The notes under the pieces are model-generated. The model made no database searches and was not told the DNA's origin. It was given only the letters and a program-made list of their open reading frames with translations. Below are positions 21,109 to 33,000 of a stretch of DNA of 64,000 nucleotides, one piece after another. Position numbers and translations under genes: made by a program. Origin of the DNA: Sambucus nigra (Eukaryota > Streptophyta > Magnoliopsida > Dipsacales > Adoxaceae). The stretch is taken from positions 99,083,967-99,147,966 of the forward strand of contig OX422216.1 in NCBI GenBank assembly GCA_949130495.1, in the 5' to 3' direction. Position 1 is the first letter of the stretch. Every line of letters starts with the position of its first letter.

Positions 21109-22226
21109 CGTAATATTTCGTACTTTTATGAGTATTTAATTTTTATGTGTGCATGGATTTATTAATTTAATGGAGAAATTAAATTGGGTTCGATAAATAT
21201 TAATTAACGAGTTAAGAATTAATATTTATTATTGTTATATTTACTTGCATGTGATGTAAATAGAGACGTGATTTATCATATGTCGTTTATGAGTAAAAAC
21301 GACGATTTATTATATTATGTCGATAGAGTTACATTGACAAATTTATATAGTTCGTAGGCGACGCGTACTCTACGCACGTGTCGAGCTCGGTTAATGAGAT
21401 GTGGGTGTATTTGTAGTTAGGTGACTCGGATGACCTTTTTGAGTGCACTGGTGATCCGGAGTGGGTCGAAATAGTCCAGAATAGGTACCCGGGTATTGTA
21501 ATTGGATTTTGAGGGCTTTTTAGACATAGCAGGATAAGGATAGGGTGGTCTTTTCACATCTAGAGTTTAATGGAAAAAACGAGATCATGGTGTAATTAGG
21601 AGGTATTTAAGGGTAAGGGGAGGGGATGGCAACCCACCTTTAGCCTCCTGTATAATTGAGTTGAGTTAGAGAAAAAGTTCAAGATTAGAGAAAAGGAAGG
21701 AAGGAAGAGAAGAACCTTGGAGAAGAACATCTCCGGATTCAGAATCATCCCTACGCAGAGAGAAACTTCAGATTCATATCCAAAAGGCAAGTATTTACTT
21801 GCTTTAGATACAATTTTATAGTTAATTACATCATCGTTAATTAAGACTAAATCAGAGATTAAAGATGTGAACTTTGGTATTTAAGTGAAGAAAATGTAAA
21901 GGATGATTGAACCTCTGATTTTAATTGAGATTAATTGGTGATGAATAAGAAGAATTTCGTGATTTAATTTTGGGTTTATAAGTATGAACATGTAGAACAT
22001 TAATTGGAGGTTTGAATCAATGGAAATTCAACTTTGATTAGTTATGGGTTTGATTGAATTGATTAATGATTTGGAATCCTAAGGTTTCGAGAATGGATTC
22101 GGGTTTAAGTTGATGTTAGAATACTTTTGGGATGATATTACATTAATGCGGGGTATTAATTTTGTGTTTTGGGAGGCTTGGTACCTCCATTGGAGGGTTT
22201 TAGAGCTGAAAACCCAAACAAGAAGA
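21109..22226 (+). repeat. Diverged chromovirus-type LTR (partial)
   Basis: The order of phrases follows the LTR of the chromovirus in this window read in its own orientation: gtaatattt...gta near the start, then a gagtgca block, taggtacccggg, ggcttttt.agaca, a leader-like stretch with gagagaagaac, and aaaggcaagtatttacttgc. Spacing is similar but identity is low. The Copia element inserted at 22231, so the LTR's other end lies elsewhere or is lost. No gene is seen. Confidence 0.4.
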
Positions 22227-22231
22227 CGATT
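22227..22231. repeat. Target site duplication cgatt (left)
   Basis: The five bases cgatt precede the Copia 5' LTR and recur at 57555-57559 directly after its 3' LTR. Confidence 0.9.
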
Positions 22232-23656
22232 TGTAAGGACATTATCCGTCACATTTAATTATGTCGTATACTGCTACAAGTTGTCAAAGAATTGAGGATG
22301 CTAACATCTACGACTCCGGATCCGAATTACAAGAACACTTCAACATTCAAGCACCGTCGAGATAATTTTGGTAAAAAGAAGTTTAAGTTCCACATGCATT
22401 TTATATTTTTAAAGTGTTGGAATTTTTTTTTAAAATATAGTAAGAATTTTTACAAAATAAAAATAAAAATAAAAAATGTGTTGGCATTAAAAGCATTTGT
22501 TTTAAATAAGCAAAATGGCATTTTTTGTTTAATTTTTTTTTAAAAAAAGGAATCAAAAGTTTGATTAAAAAAAAAATGGGTGGCGGTTTCGTTCAGCTAA
22601 AGAAGAAAAGAGTTATGTGCCATTTTATTTTTACCAATCATTGGGCCAATGATTGGGATAAGTCCATAAGGCATATAACTAAGCTTATTTTTACCAATCA
22701 TTTTATTTTATTTTTTGTTTGGATTTTACCAAACAAAAAACTAAGCTTCTCTTTGGTCCCTTTTTGTATTTCCATGCGCAACTTTTTGGGATTTAAAGTG
22801 GGGCGCCGTGTTTTTTTCTTCATGACAATCATTTGGCATTTGGGATTAAAAGCTTCTTGTAATTTTAAGTTGCGTACAGAGTTTAGTTTTAAAAGGCAAA
22901 TTTTTAACTCCTTTCTTTTGAAGCCTCACGACACTGCTTCTTTAAAATCTTACGCATCTTTTTGTTTGGTTATCTTGCGTACCAAGTCTTATCTCCTTAT
23001 ATCAAAACTTCTCTATAAAAACTTTTATTGGCAGTTTTATTGGCAGAGAAGAAAAATTGTTTTGACAGAGCACTTTTTTCAAAGAAGGAAAAATTCTTTT
23101 GTGTTCTACAATTTTTTAATATGTCTTTTTCTTATTTTTAAGGGTTCAAATTTTTTTGTCCATTTTAATTCATAATCCCAACAACTTTTTGTGAATTGTT
23201 TTGTGGAACCCAAGACATTTTTTTCTGAAATATTATGCTGGTGATTTTGGTACCGTCCTTGGTGCTAATTGAAGACTGCGGTCATTGAGGTTCGCTGCGT
23301 GTGGATCTTTGTTGAAGATAGAACTGCGTGTTCTTGTGGAGTAGCTGTGGTTGTTCCATTGCTGACGACACCGACCGATGCCTGCAGGTATTCGCGTGTC
23401 AAATTATTTCGTTGTAATCTGTGTAAGTTGTAATTTACAAAATTATAGTGAAATAAATGGTTTTGCACTTCGGGAATTTTTTCCTGAAATTTTGTGTCGC
23501 ATGCTATATCTTATTTATGGGTTGACACACGCACACACGTAGCTTCATGTTTAGGGGCTGGATTAATTTAATTCAAAAATAGACTCTAATTAAATAAGTG
23601 TGCCAAATTGAATATTTGCGAATTTAATCAATTATCACACAACGTCATATTTTTCA
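22232..23656 (+). repeat. 5' LTR of the Copia element (1425 bp)
   Basis: Starts tgtaaggacattatccgtc and ends cgtcatatttttca. A 216-codon open stretch across it has low-complexity Phe/Lys content and is duplicated in part in the 3' LTR, so it is not a gene. It contains a second copy of an ATTTTATTTTTACCAATCATT phrase near 22680 where the 3' LTR has different sequence. Confidence 0.92.
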
Positions 23657-23659
23657 AAT

Positions 23660-23671
23660 TGGTATCAGAGC
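23660..23671 (+). other. Primer binding site, tRNA-Met
   Basis: The sequence tggtatcagagc, exact match to the standard initiator tRNA-Met primer site of Copia elements, lies three bases after the LTR. Confidence 0.9.
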
Positions 23672-23767
23672 GGGTTGCGCTAATTTATCGCGTATTCATT
23701 TTTTTCGCAAAATTGTGTGATATTGATTTTTTTTAAATCAGTTTTGTGAAAAATCACAATTTTTCCA

Positions 23768-25640
23768 ATGGAACGTTCATTTAATAAGGTGCCTATTTTT
23801 TATGGAAATAATTATGCCTATTAGAAAGCTCGCATGAAATCTAGTTTAAAAGCTATTGACGAGCGTGTTTGGTTGCTTTGTGAAAATGGGTGGACTCCTC
23901 CTACGGTCACCGTTAATAACATCACCACTTTAAAATCCGTTTCAACCTGGACTGAAGATGATTATAAAATATCTAATTTTAATTCACGCGGTCTGAGTGC
24001 TATTTCTGGAGCTCTCACTCATGATGAGTTTCGTCGAATTATGACGTGCACCACCTCTAAAGACGCTTGGGATGTTTTGAAATTAACACATGAGGGTACG
24101 AATGCGGTTAAAGAATCAAAATTATAAAATTTGACCACCCAATTTGAGACTATCACCATGTCTGAGTCTGAAATGCTTTGATGATTTTTATGCACGTTTG
24201 TCGAACATTGTTAACACATGTTTTAATTTGGGTGAGGTGATTGATAACACGCGTGTCGTTAAAAAGATTTTGAGATCTCTTCCAAAACGCTTTATTCCTA
24301 AAGTCACTGTTTTGAACTCTTTGGGAAATTTGAAATCACTTAAGTTGGAAGAACTTGTAGGAGATCTTCAAACCTATGAGATTGACATGTTTCCCAAAAC
24401 CATTAAGGCTAAGGATAGTGACATTGCTTTAAAGACTCATTGTAAGAAAAAGAAAGAAAAAGTTTGTGAGTCCGATTCTGATGGAGACTTTGATTTTAAT
24501 GATATGGCCTTGCTTGCGAAAATTTTTAAAAAATTTCTCAACATGAACAAAAATAATTCTTCCAATAAAAAGAAATTTTTTGAGAAAAATAAAAAGAAAG
24601 GAAAGACCAAAGAAAGTGGTGAGAGGGAAAAAGAGAATGACTCAGATGAGGAGTGTGAGGAAGATTTTGAGAACGTGACTTGTTTTGAATGTGGGGGTAA
24701 GGGGCATAAGTCATTTGAGTGTCCTACGTGGCTTAGAAAGAAAGGAAAGAAAGTAGCCATGACCGCCACACTTAGTGATAGTAGTGAAGGTGAGGGTGAT
24801 GAGACTAGTGGTGAGAAGTTTGTAGCTTTTTCGAGTCGTGTGAGCACACCCACTTTGTCTCACGTTGATAGAGGTCATGAGAGCACCGGTGATGACTCGA
24901 GTGTTTCTAGTGGAGATGAGAGTGAGAGTGGAGATGAAAGTGAGCTTCAAAAAGCCTTTAGAGATTTGTACACCGAGACCTTAAAAACAAAGAAGTATAA
25001 TAGGGATTTAGGTCGTCGAGTGTTAGATTTGGAGAGAGAGAAGGAGGTTTTGAAAAGGGAAAAATTTGATTTGACCGACACGGTGTCTAGTCTGACGAAA
25101 TGTGTATCCCAACTCGAGAGTGATCTCGAACGTGCCAGGTAGGTCAATATCAATTTTGAGAATGCACTTAAGAAGGTTGAAAATGTGGTTTTTAAGGGTA
25201 AAGGTGAGAAGTTAGGAATAAGTCATGACGGTGCTTCTACTTCCCAATTAGCACCCGAGCCGGTTCCCTCTTTACTGTTAGATTCACGTGAGTCTCACCC
25301 TAACCCACCTAGGCGTCCCATTCCTATTAGGAAAGTGCGTCCTAGAGTTTTTGAGAGAAGTATTCCTAGGCCTATTTATGTTTGTTCACATTGTAAGAGG
25401 AGAGGTCACCTTAGGGAATTTTGTTTTAAGTTGGGTTATGTGTCACGTTTTTCTACTACACGTGTTTCTGACACACATGCACCCACACATGATACTTTAC
25501 ATGCTCCTGAAGACTGCATGAGAGAGTTTGCACATTTTGGTGAGCAAGTTAAGTTTTTAGTCAAAACTTCACAAGAATTGATGGAGGTTTTTCATAAGTT
25601 GACACCACCTTTGGAAAATCCCTCTGCACCTAACAATTGA
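23768..25640 (+). pseudogene. Copia gag polyprotein, broken
   Basis: The start at 23768 (MERSFNKVPIFYGNNYAY) fits the conserved Copia gag N-terminus. The next codon, normally Trp in this motif, is TAG (23822-23824), followed by KARMKSSLKAIDERVWLL. Another stop (TAA at 24126) and a frameshift near 24170 precede a gag-polypeptide (UBN2-like) segment: FDDFYARLSNIV, ILRSLPKRF, LKLEELVGDL. A zinc knuckle CFECGGKGHKSFEC lies near 24680, followed by an acidic Ser/Asp/Glu repeat region and a coiled coil to a stop at 25140. The same frame resumes with a second knuckle, CSHCKRRGHLREFC (about 25384). Its role was virus-like particle assembly and RNA packaging. The two widely spaced knuckles are unusual. 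Confidence 0.85.
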
Positions 25641-26832
25641 GGTTTGACTTGTTTTCTAGCATAGGATATTTTTCATGATATAGTTATTTGCCTATTGCTA
25701 GTATGTATCATTTTTTATGTTTTATTTTTTTTGAAAATATTTTGTAAAATACAAAAAGATTTTATTTTGATAAAATTTTAAAAAATCCAAAAAGATTTTT
25801 ATTTTTTATTTGCACCGTTTATGGATGGACATTTAGGATGACCGAGTCACAACATCATTCCATTATTTTCATGTGACTATTTGATAGTGTTTTGAGACAA
25901 TAGTTCAATTCATCCATGTGCTTTATAATGTTTGGAGTCATTAAGATGTAATTAAGTGTTACTTCCTACATGTTTGACTCGTGATTTCCTTTATTGCACA
26001 CGTGCACGAATTTGTTTGATTATTGTGCTTGTCTTATCTCATGTTGGTTGGGTGTTTTCATTGCAATCCTGTCTTTAAAACGAACCAAGCGCGATAAAAT
26101 TTGATAAGAAAATTGTGCATATAAGAACCGTTTGTGAGATTGTGTGCTTTAGTTGAAAACGGGAAAGGGCTGCGAAAGGTTCTCTTGACCTTTGCGAATA
26201 CTAAGCCATCGTTAAAATTGGACCTAAAAAACGGAGGAATTTTATTATCCGGGGTCCAAAGAGGTTTAAAAGAGCTCGAAAAAATTTAAAGGCAATAAAA
26301 AGAAATTCATGCCAAAAAGGGACCAATTAGGTTTTTGCACCAATTCTCCAAAGTTTGAGAATTTAGTTTATACACCTCTAAAAAGAAAATATCTATGAGG
26401 GAGTTTGGATGGAGAATTTAAACGGGTTTGCACATCCTTGAAATCTTGAAAAGGCGCTAAATAATTTTGGACATTATTGGGGTGAAAATCACTTTGACTT
26501 TGATGTGTTGATTTGCATAAGTCGATGTCATCTAAATTCAATAATTTTTTACACCTAAGGATACTTTTGATGTTCATTCGTTAGGGGTACACATATGCAT
26601 CGTGCATATATGATTGATTGAGTTGATTTACCTATCGAATGTGTTCACACCCATTCATTCCGTTTCCATGACATGGTTGTTTGAGTTTAATTCCATGGTG
26701 TGATTTTTCTATCTTTTTTTGTATAAAAAAAATTCAAAAAATTCAAAAATAGTTTGTTTGCTTGATTGTCGTGACACCCCCATTTGATTTTTGAGATTTA
26801 TTCTTTTCCTTGTCTATTTCGGACAAATAAAA
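25641..26832 (+). other. Copia untranslated region, no gene
   Basis: About 1.2 kb of AT-rich Copia internal sequence without coding potential, where pol would be in a complete element. Phrases such as aaaaagattttattttgataaaa correspond to the minus-strand Copia remnant near 7000-7100. Confidence 0.6.
26828..26832. repeat. Target site duplication taaaa (left)
   Basis: The same five bases follow the outer chromovirus LTR at 55772-55776. Confidence 0.85.
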
Positions 26833-28641
26833 TGTGATACCCCGCCTAATTAAATACCGGGTGATCAGTCCTTTATTAAATTATAATCAAGGTGAACGGT
26901 TGGTTCATTCTTAGCATCACTGTCGCAAAAATAACTTTTCCAATTTTAAACACCCTAAATAATTAAGCTAAGTGTCAAAACCATTTTTAGACATCAATTT
27001 CCAAATTTTATTTTGAAAACCAACATTTAAAACTTTACATAATTCATAGTTAAAGAATCACACAACAACTATACTGGAATATATAATCCAAACAATTAAA
27101 CATCCATCTAATTAATTCCAACTTTAAAACTTAAAGGAAAACATCCTGACAGTAATAAATCCCAAAGTATAAATACTGAAAATAAACGAATCACAATCTC
27201 CAATAAAACAACTGAATAATGAAGAAGGGCGACACATGCCCAATGGAATAAATAGTGCTAGAAGTGGAATCAACAATGAGGTCGTCTAAGCAAGAGGCCT
27301 GCAACTCCCACCTAAGCTGCAGCGCGTTCCTTCCAAAGGGTCCTATGCAAGACGCCCCTGTGACTGGGTACCTGTAATATATACATATATATACAAGAGA
27401 GAAGAGAAAGAAGAAAACGGGTCAGAGCCCGATTGTAAAACAGTTTAAAATTAGTTTAGCAAGTATTTAAAATGCTTACCGGCTAATGCAGCCAACATAT
27501 TAGTGCGGCACTCCCTTGAGAAATTCTCATCTCTCTTCTAATGTGCACACCTATCGCACTAATATTCCCAACAATTTAACTTATCTTATCTTAAGTTACT
27601 CGTAAGGTTACATATCGACAATTTCAAATGTTAAGGAGGTTAATTTTATTTAACATCAAAGTTCTCACATAAGCCTTATATGATTATAAAGTTTCACAAT
27701 AATATAACGTACTTTTCAAACACTTATTTCCAAGTTGAAATAATTATTCATTTCTTACATACCATAGTCACAGTAGGTAGTTCCCAAATTCCAGATTTAA
27801 ATATAAATATTAAATACTCATATAATATATATATTCTAACGGCACCCCATATAAAATTTATGGTGCGGGCATACTCTGCTATCTAATCCCCGTAACACTC
27901 GTACTAAGGGAAATACAAGTTCGGAATCACTCTCAAACAGTATTAACACCAAACACATACAAATTGAGGCGAAGTATAGTTCCAAGTCACTAAGAGGTCA
28001 GCACATACCCTCACGTCTCTTAGGACCGGACTATCGATCCGATAGCCTGTACCAAGGATTCCTATCTTCTAGGGTACGAGTCAATATCCCCCATAAAGGT
28101 CCCATAGAGACAAGACTGTCCCAGCGCGGTAACCTCCGGGATAGCAAGTAGCGCGGGCATGATTTTTACACGTATATAGTATATGCATAAACACAGTCAT
28201 ATATGTATACCACAATCCCCATATCAAATTTAGGTACACTCTCACGATCCATAATTATGATATTTATCCTTATTATTACTCATTATTTAGTTATCACGTA
28301 TAACGGTTTGTCTCTTATTTTAATTTGTGGGATTATTCCAACTTACTACGTAACACTCGTAGATTCCTATCTTTCCAAGTGTAATTTTAGTAGGTACTCA
28401 TTTATTTTACAACGTAACTTTCTTACGAGTCTCACCCTTTAACACATATTCCCATTGTCCCTTATACGTAAAACATCCCCGTGAAATGTTAATCTCGTCT
28501 TACATTAAAGGTTCCATATTTTTAATACGTCCTACTGGCCTTCTTTATATCCCAAAATGTTCTAACATTAATATCGAAGAATGTCAAATCATTTAAGTTG
28601 GAACAACCTATAAAAAGGGGAATGTGAGTTATGCAGGAGGG

Positions 28642-28718
28642 GTCAATCGATCTATGGCAGATGTTCGATCGATCAAAGCATCGATCGATCGATACTCTAA
28701 GGTCGATTGATCGATCAA
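28642..28718. repeat. TCGATCGA palindrome cluster in chromovirus LTR
   Basis: Overlapping TCGATCGATC motifs and half-sites in about 77 bp. Corresponding clusters are at 46851-46926 and 54579-54654, each with different point changes. On the element's strand a tttttatagg TATA-like sequence follows about 20-30 bp downstream. Confidence 0.85.
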
Positions 28719-29017
28719 ACAGGTATGGCAAATCTGCAGAATTTTCAGTTACGGGTTTTCTCTTCCAACATCATCCAAAACATTATATTTGACTACCAAA
28801 CTCCCAATAATTCATACTACAAGTATTACAATTCCTACGTCAAGCATGCGGATTTTCATCATGAATAACGAATTTAAAGGGCAAAATCCATAAAAACATA
28901 AACAACCCTAATATTTGTTTTGTTTGATTTCTTCCCATTCTTTTACCAGATTTCATACTCTTTATTTACTGTAATTTCTTGGTTCAATCTCTACATATGA
29001 ATTGGGTTTCCAGAATA

Positions 29018-29022
29018 CATAT
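29018..29022. repeat. Target site duplication catat (left)
   Basis: Recurs at 41044-41048 after the Tat element. Confidence 0.9.
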
Positions 29023-29118
29023 TGATATACCCGTTTATATCCTCAGCCTGGATGAGGATTACCTACGACCCTACGAGGGGCCGACCCTTCACCAAGTTCC
29101 GGACGACCCTTCACCAGA

Positions 29119-29270
29119 CTCCAGACGACAGTACGAGGGGCCGACCCTCCACCAGGCTCCAGACGACAGTACGAGGGGCCGACCCTCCACCAGGCTCCAG
29201 ACGACAGTACGAGGTGCCGACCCTCCACCAGGCTCCAGACGATAGTACGAGGGGCCGACAGTACGAGGCC
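29119..29270 (+). repeat. 38-bp tandem repeat in Tat LTR
   Basis: Units of the form ccagacgacagtacgagggg followed by ccgaccctccaccaggct. Three full units and a partial one here; two and a partial one in the 3' LTR (40329-40440). The GC-rich unit also shows a degenerate upstream copy. Confidence 0.9.
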
Positions 29271-29547
29271 AGATCTGGGCCAGGCTCACTACTGGAAGAA
29301 ACTTTGCCCTCGGCCTCGGCTCATAGGTCGAGGGTGACATCATGACAGCGCGTGGTTTGGGGGACGCGTGGAACAGTGCGCGTGAGACTCATATGACACG
29401 TGGCAGACCGTTATAACAAAATCACACCCTCACGTGAGGGAATATTATGTCATCATTTGGCATCTACAAGTGTCAACAGGGGATTGGCTAGATCATCATT
29501 CACATGCACCATGCATACTTGGGGGGTACACTACACCCCCCAAGACC

Positions 29548-29555
29548 TATATATA
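29548..29555 (+). promoter_or_regulatory. TATA box of the Tat LTR
   Basis: The sequence tatatata in context gacctatatatacttg, about 280 bp downstream of the 38-bp repeats and conserved in the 3' LTR. A plausible Pol II promoter for the genomic RNA. Confidence 0.55.
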
Positions 29556-29879
29556 CTTGTCACCTACAACCCTGCAGGGGATCGATCCATGAACGGTAGC
29601 CCTAGCTAAAACTCTGTTTGTACACACAGTAGAGAGAGAGTGAGTGAGGGTTATGTGCATTGTATCCAAGGCCATTAGTGCCCATACTTAGTGGATCACA
29701 CACTCACAGTGGATGTAGGCCAAATTGGCTGAACCACTATACATCATTGCCTTAATTCCTCTTATACTCATCCCCTTCTACATACTTATACACTTATGCA
29801 TCTCAATGGCTGCCATGGCTGCTACTGTTTGAGCTCACTATCACTTATCCGGTGGTGCTAAATCTCAGCATCATCAGTT

Positions 29880-29898
29880 TGGCGCCGTCTGTGGGAAC
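29880..29898 (+). other. Primer binding site of the Tat element
   Basis: The sequence tggcgccgtctgtgggaac lies three bases past the LTR. The first nine bases match the complement of the tRNA-Asp 3' end; the remainder does not, so the tRNA is not certain. Confidence 0.7.
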
Positions 29899-30059
29899 GA
29901 GAAAACATCTCTTCCTTTGTACAGCTTGACCTCACTGGGCACTCTGGTGGTGAACCAACACTCCCCCTGAGAGGAGGTGTTTCACCATTGAAAGAGACCC
30001 ACTAAGGTTCCCAAGCTCACCAGTATTTTCTTCAGTTCAACTTTTCATAGCTCAAGCAC

Positions 30060-33000
30060 ATGGCACCTGAGATGCCATCGCCACCACTTCCCCCGCCGGA
30101 TGAGGGGGGAAGACCCAGTTCCAGTCAGCCGCCGCCTCAGTCTGAGATGGCTGATGTGGCGGCAACACTAAAGTCTCTGGCAGAAAGCCAGCGGATGATG
30201 CAGGAGCAGTTCACAGCTCTAAGCCAGAACATACTAAGAGCACCAGGGGTTTCGCCTGAGATGATTACTCCGGCAGCAGCTCCAGGACAGCATGAGGCTA
30301 GGGGACCACCCCAGGCACCACGCAAAGACCTTCCACCCCCTCAGCGGCGTAGGGATGTTGCTGACCCCCGGCGTCTACGCCTGGGGAGGCAAGAAAACCC
30401 TTGCCCTGAGGATAGGTATGGAGATCTGGAGGGAGATGAGGCTCCTATAGAGTGCTGGGAACCTTACGAGGTCTCCAACAACACTGTGCGACCCCTCCAG
30501 GACTGCAGGGGAAAGTGCGGGAGACCGAACCCTGATGATCGCCCAAGCGGCTCTGCTTTTGATCGCTTGAGCAGGGGGTCGGCCTTTGAGAGGCTAGGCC
30601 CAGTAAATGACCTGCGAGAACAGTTGTCTAGGCCAAGGAGTGCCGCAAGATCCAGGAGGGAGGCAACAGATGGCCGACCCCGAGGACGAGATGACGGCCA
30701 AAGGGAAGTGAACAGTCGACACAGGCCTGCTACAGCAGAACCCTCCGTCCACCTCGGAGAGGCAGCAGGGGATAACATCGGCCAGGCCGACCCTGTGAGG
30801 CCCTGGAATGACTCAATCCAGCGGTTAGAGGATAAGATTGGTGATATATTGAAGAGCCGAGACCCTCTTCAGAGGGGATACACCATAGGCCCACCCTTTG
30901 TGGCAAAGATAGTCAACTTCCCCACGCCGTCAAAGTTTAAGCCACCTATGGTCACCCCAAGGTATGACGGGAGCACCAACCCTGTCCACCACGTGGAGAT
31001 GTATCAGTTGGCGGCATACATATACTCTATCTCAGATGAGATGAGGTGTCGTGCCTTCTCTGGTACCCTGACAGGGGCTGCGCATGTCTGGTACACGTCT
31101 CTTCCAAAAAATTCCATTGGAAACTTTAAGCAGTTGGCAGACCTGTTCATCCATAATTTCTGCTTTGGGGTGAGGCCACAGAAGAAGACCACCCACCTGC
31201 TCTATGTTAAGCAGGGGAAGAGTGAGAGTCTGAGGGACTATATAGCCAGATTCAATAAGGAGAAGCTGGAGGTGGAAGACTATGAGGAGAGCATAGCTAT
31301 GACAGCCCTGATTGGAGGACTCCAAAAGGGGAAACTGTTATGGAAGCTTGCTGAAGACCCTCCGAGGACGATGGTCGAGCTGTTGTCGACAGCAGGAAAG
31401 GTGATGAACACCGAAGAGGCGATGGCTGCAAAATATGAGGACGAAAGAGGAGGTGCAAGTGGGAGTAAATACCCCAAGAAGAACAAAGAGGGGAAGAAGA
31501 GATCCGCGGATGACAAGTTCGCTGGGTACACTCCTCTGACGGTCAGTTGTGAACAGATTCTGAATGAGATAAAGAGTGACCGGTCGCTGAAGTGGCCTGA
31601 GAAGCTGATGGCAGCCCCCGGCAAGAGGAATAAGAACCTGTGGTGTGAATTTCACCAAGACCACGGCCACGTAACGGATAAATGCTTTGCTCTGAAAGAC
31701 GAGATTGAGAAGATGCTGAAGGAAGGGAAGCTCTGAAAGTACGTCGATAAAGGCTCCTTCAAGAGGGGCCGAGGGGACGACCCCAGAAAGAAGCGAGGCG
31801 ACGCATGCAGAGAAGGTCCTCAAAAAAGAGGGGACGATCCCTCTGATGATGAGGACGACCCTGACCTCCCGCCGAGAGACGACCATGGCCCTGTCAAGAG
31901 GCTTAATATGATCTCGCTCGGAGTGGGAATGATCTCCGGGGGACTTGCAGGAGGAGGGTCTGAGGTCGCCGATAGGAAGGCCCATGTGGCTGAGGCCAAG
32001 GCAGTGACGAAGACGGTACACACGACTTCCCTGGAGGTCAAGTCAGAAAAAAGGAAGAAGGTTGATATGGACACACTGATAGTGGGATTTTCAAGAATGG
32101 ACTTCAGAGACCTCTTGGCCCCACACGATGACCCTCTCGTCATCACTACCTGGGTGCACGGATGCGAAGTGCCGAGGATCTTGGTAGATGGGGGTAGTTC
32201 TGCAGATGTGATGTTTTGGCCATGCTTCAAAGCCTTGGGTCTCAGCCGTGCTAGACTCGTCCCCTACCATCATCCATTGATTGGGTTCAGTGGGGAAAAG
32301 GTTCACCCCCTTGGGGTATATGAGGCCGATGTGAGGATGGGGGACGAGTGGCCGAGATGGCTCACCAAGAAGGTCAGTTTCTTTGTGATGGATGAGCAGG
32401 TGTTTTCGGCCTACAACATCATACTGGGGCGTGTTGCCCTCAAGGGGTTTGAAGCCGTGCCCTCTACAGTCCATCAGATGATCAAATTTCCAACCCCTTA
32501 CGGGGTGGGGGAAGTTCAGGGAGACCAGACGGCAGCGAGAGAATGTTACTACAACTCTGCTGAAGAAAGGGAGGCACACAAGAGGGCTACAGCCACTTAC
32601 AACATTGATACCCTAGACCCCAGGGACGAGACGAAGCTCAAAAAAGGAGAGGCCGCCGAGGAGGTAGAACCCATCATCCTCGATGAGGATGACCCGGGAA
32701 AAATCGTCCAAGTTGGCAAGTCTCTGAAGCCCAATATCAAGGAAGACCTCATCAAGCTGTTAAGGAGAAGATGAAGCGTCTTCGCATGGAGTCATGTAGA
32801 TATGCCGGGGATCGACCCTGAAATCATGTGCCACAAGCTCAATGTGGTAGAGGGAGTGAAGCCGATAAAGCAGAAAAGGAGGATTTACTCTAGAGAGAAG
32901 TACGAGGTCATCAGGGATGAGGTCAAAAAATTAGAAGACGCTGAATTTATCAGAGAGGTCATCTACCCTGAATGGTTGTCCAATGCAGTCATTGTCCCAA

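Larger units (their letters stand above)
26833..29022 (-). repeat. Chromovirus 3' LTR, distal part
   Basis: Distal 2190 bp of the minus-strand 3' LTR; the proximal 798 bp are at 41049-41846 beyond the Tat insertion. Together they make 2988 bp, 103 bp longer than the LTR at 52887-55771, which has an internal deletion near 54375. It contains the TCGATCGA cluster at 28642-28718. No gene. Confidence 0.88.
29023..29876 (+). repeat. 5' LTR of the Tat element
   Basis: Starts tgatatacccgtttat and ends ctcagcatcatca. It carries three full units plus a partial unit of a 38-bp repeat and a TATA box. Confidence 0.95.

Noticed and set aside
22525..23175. 216-codon ORF
   Set aside because: Lies wholly inside the Copia 5' LTR, has Phe/Lys low-complexity content, and is only partly kept in the 3' LTR. 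It is a chance frame.
28979..29345. Overlapping ORFs on both strands in the Tat LTR
   Set aside because: Produced by the 38-bp tandem repeat, whose length keeps several frames open. Same situation at 40201-40516.
31338..32230. Minus-strand ORFs of 227 and 136 codons in the Tat element
   Set aside because: Shadows of the gag-pol frame on the opposite strand with no splice signals or domains, unlike the antisense gene at 37247-39626.
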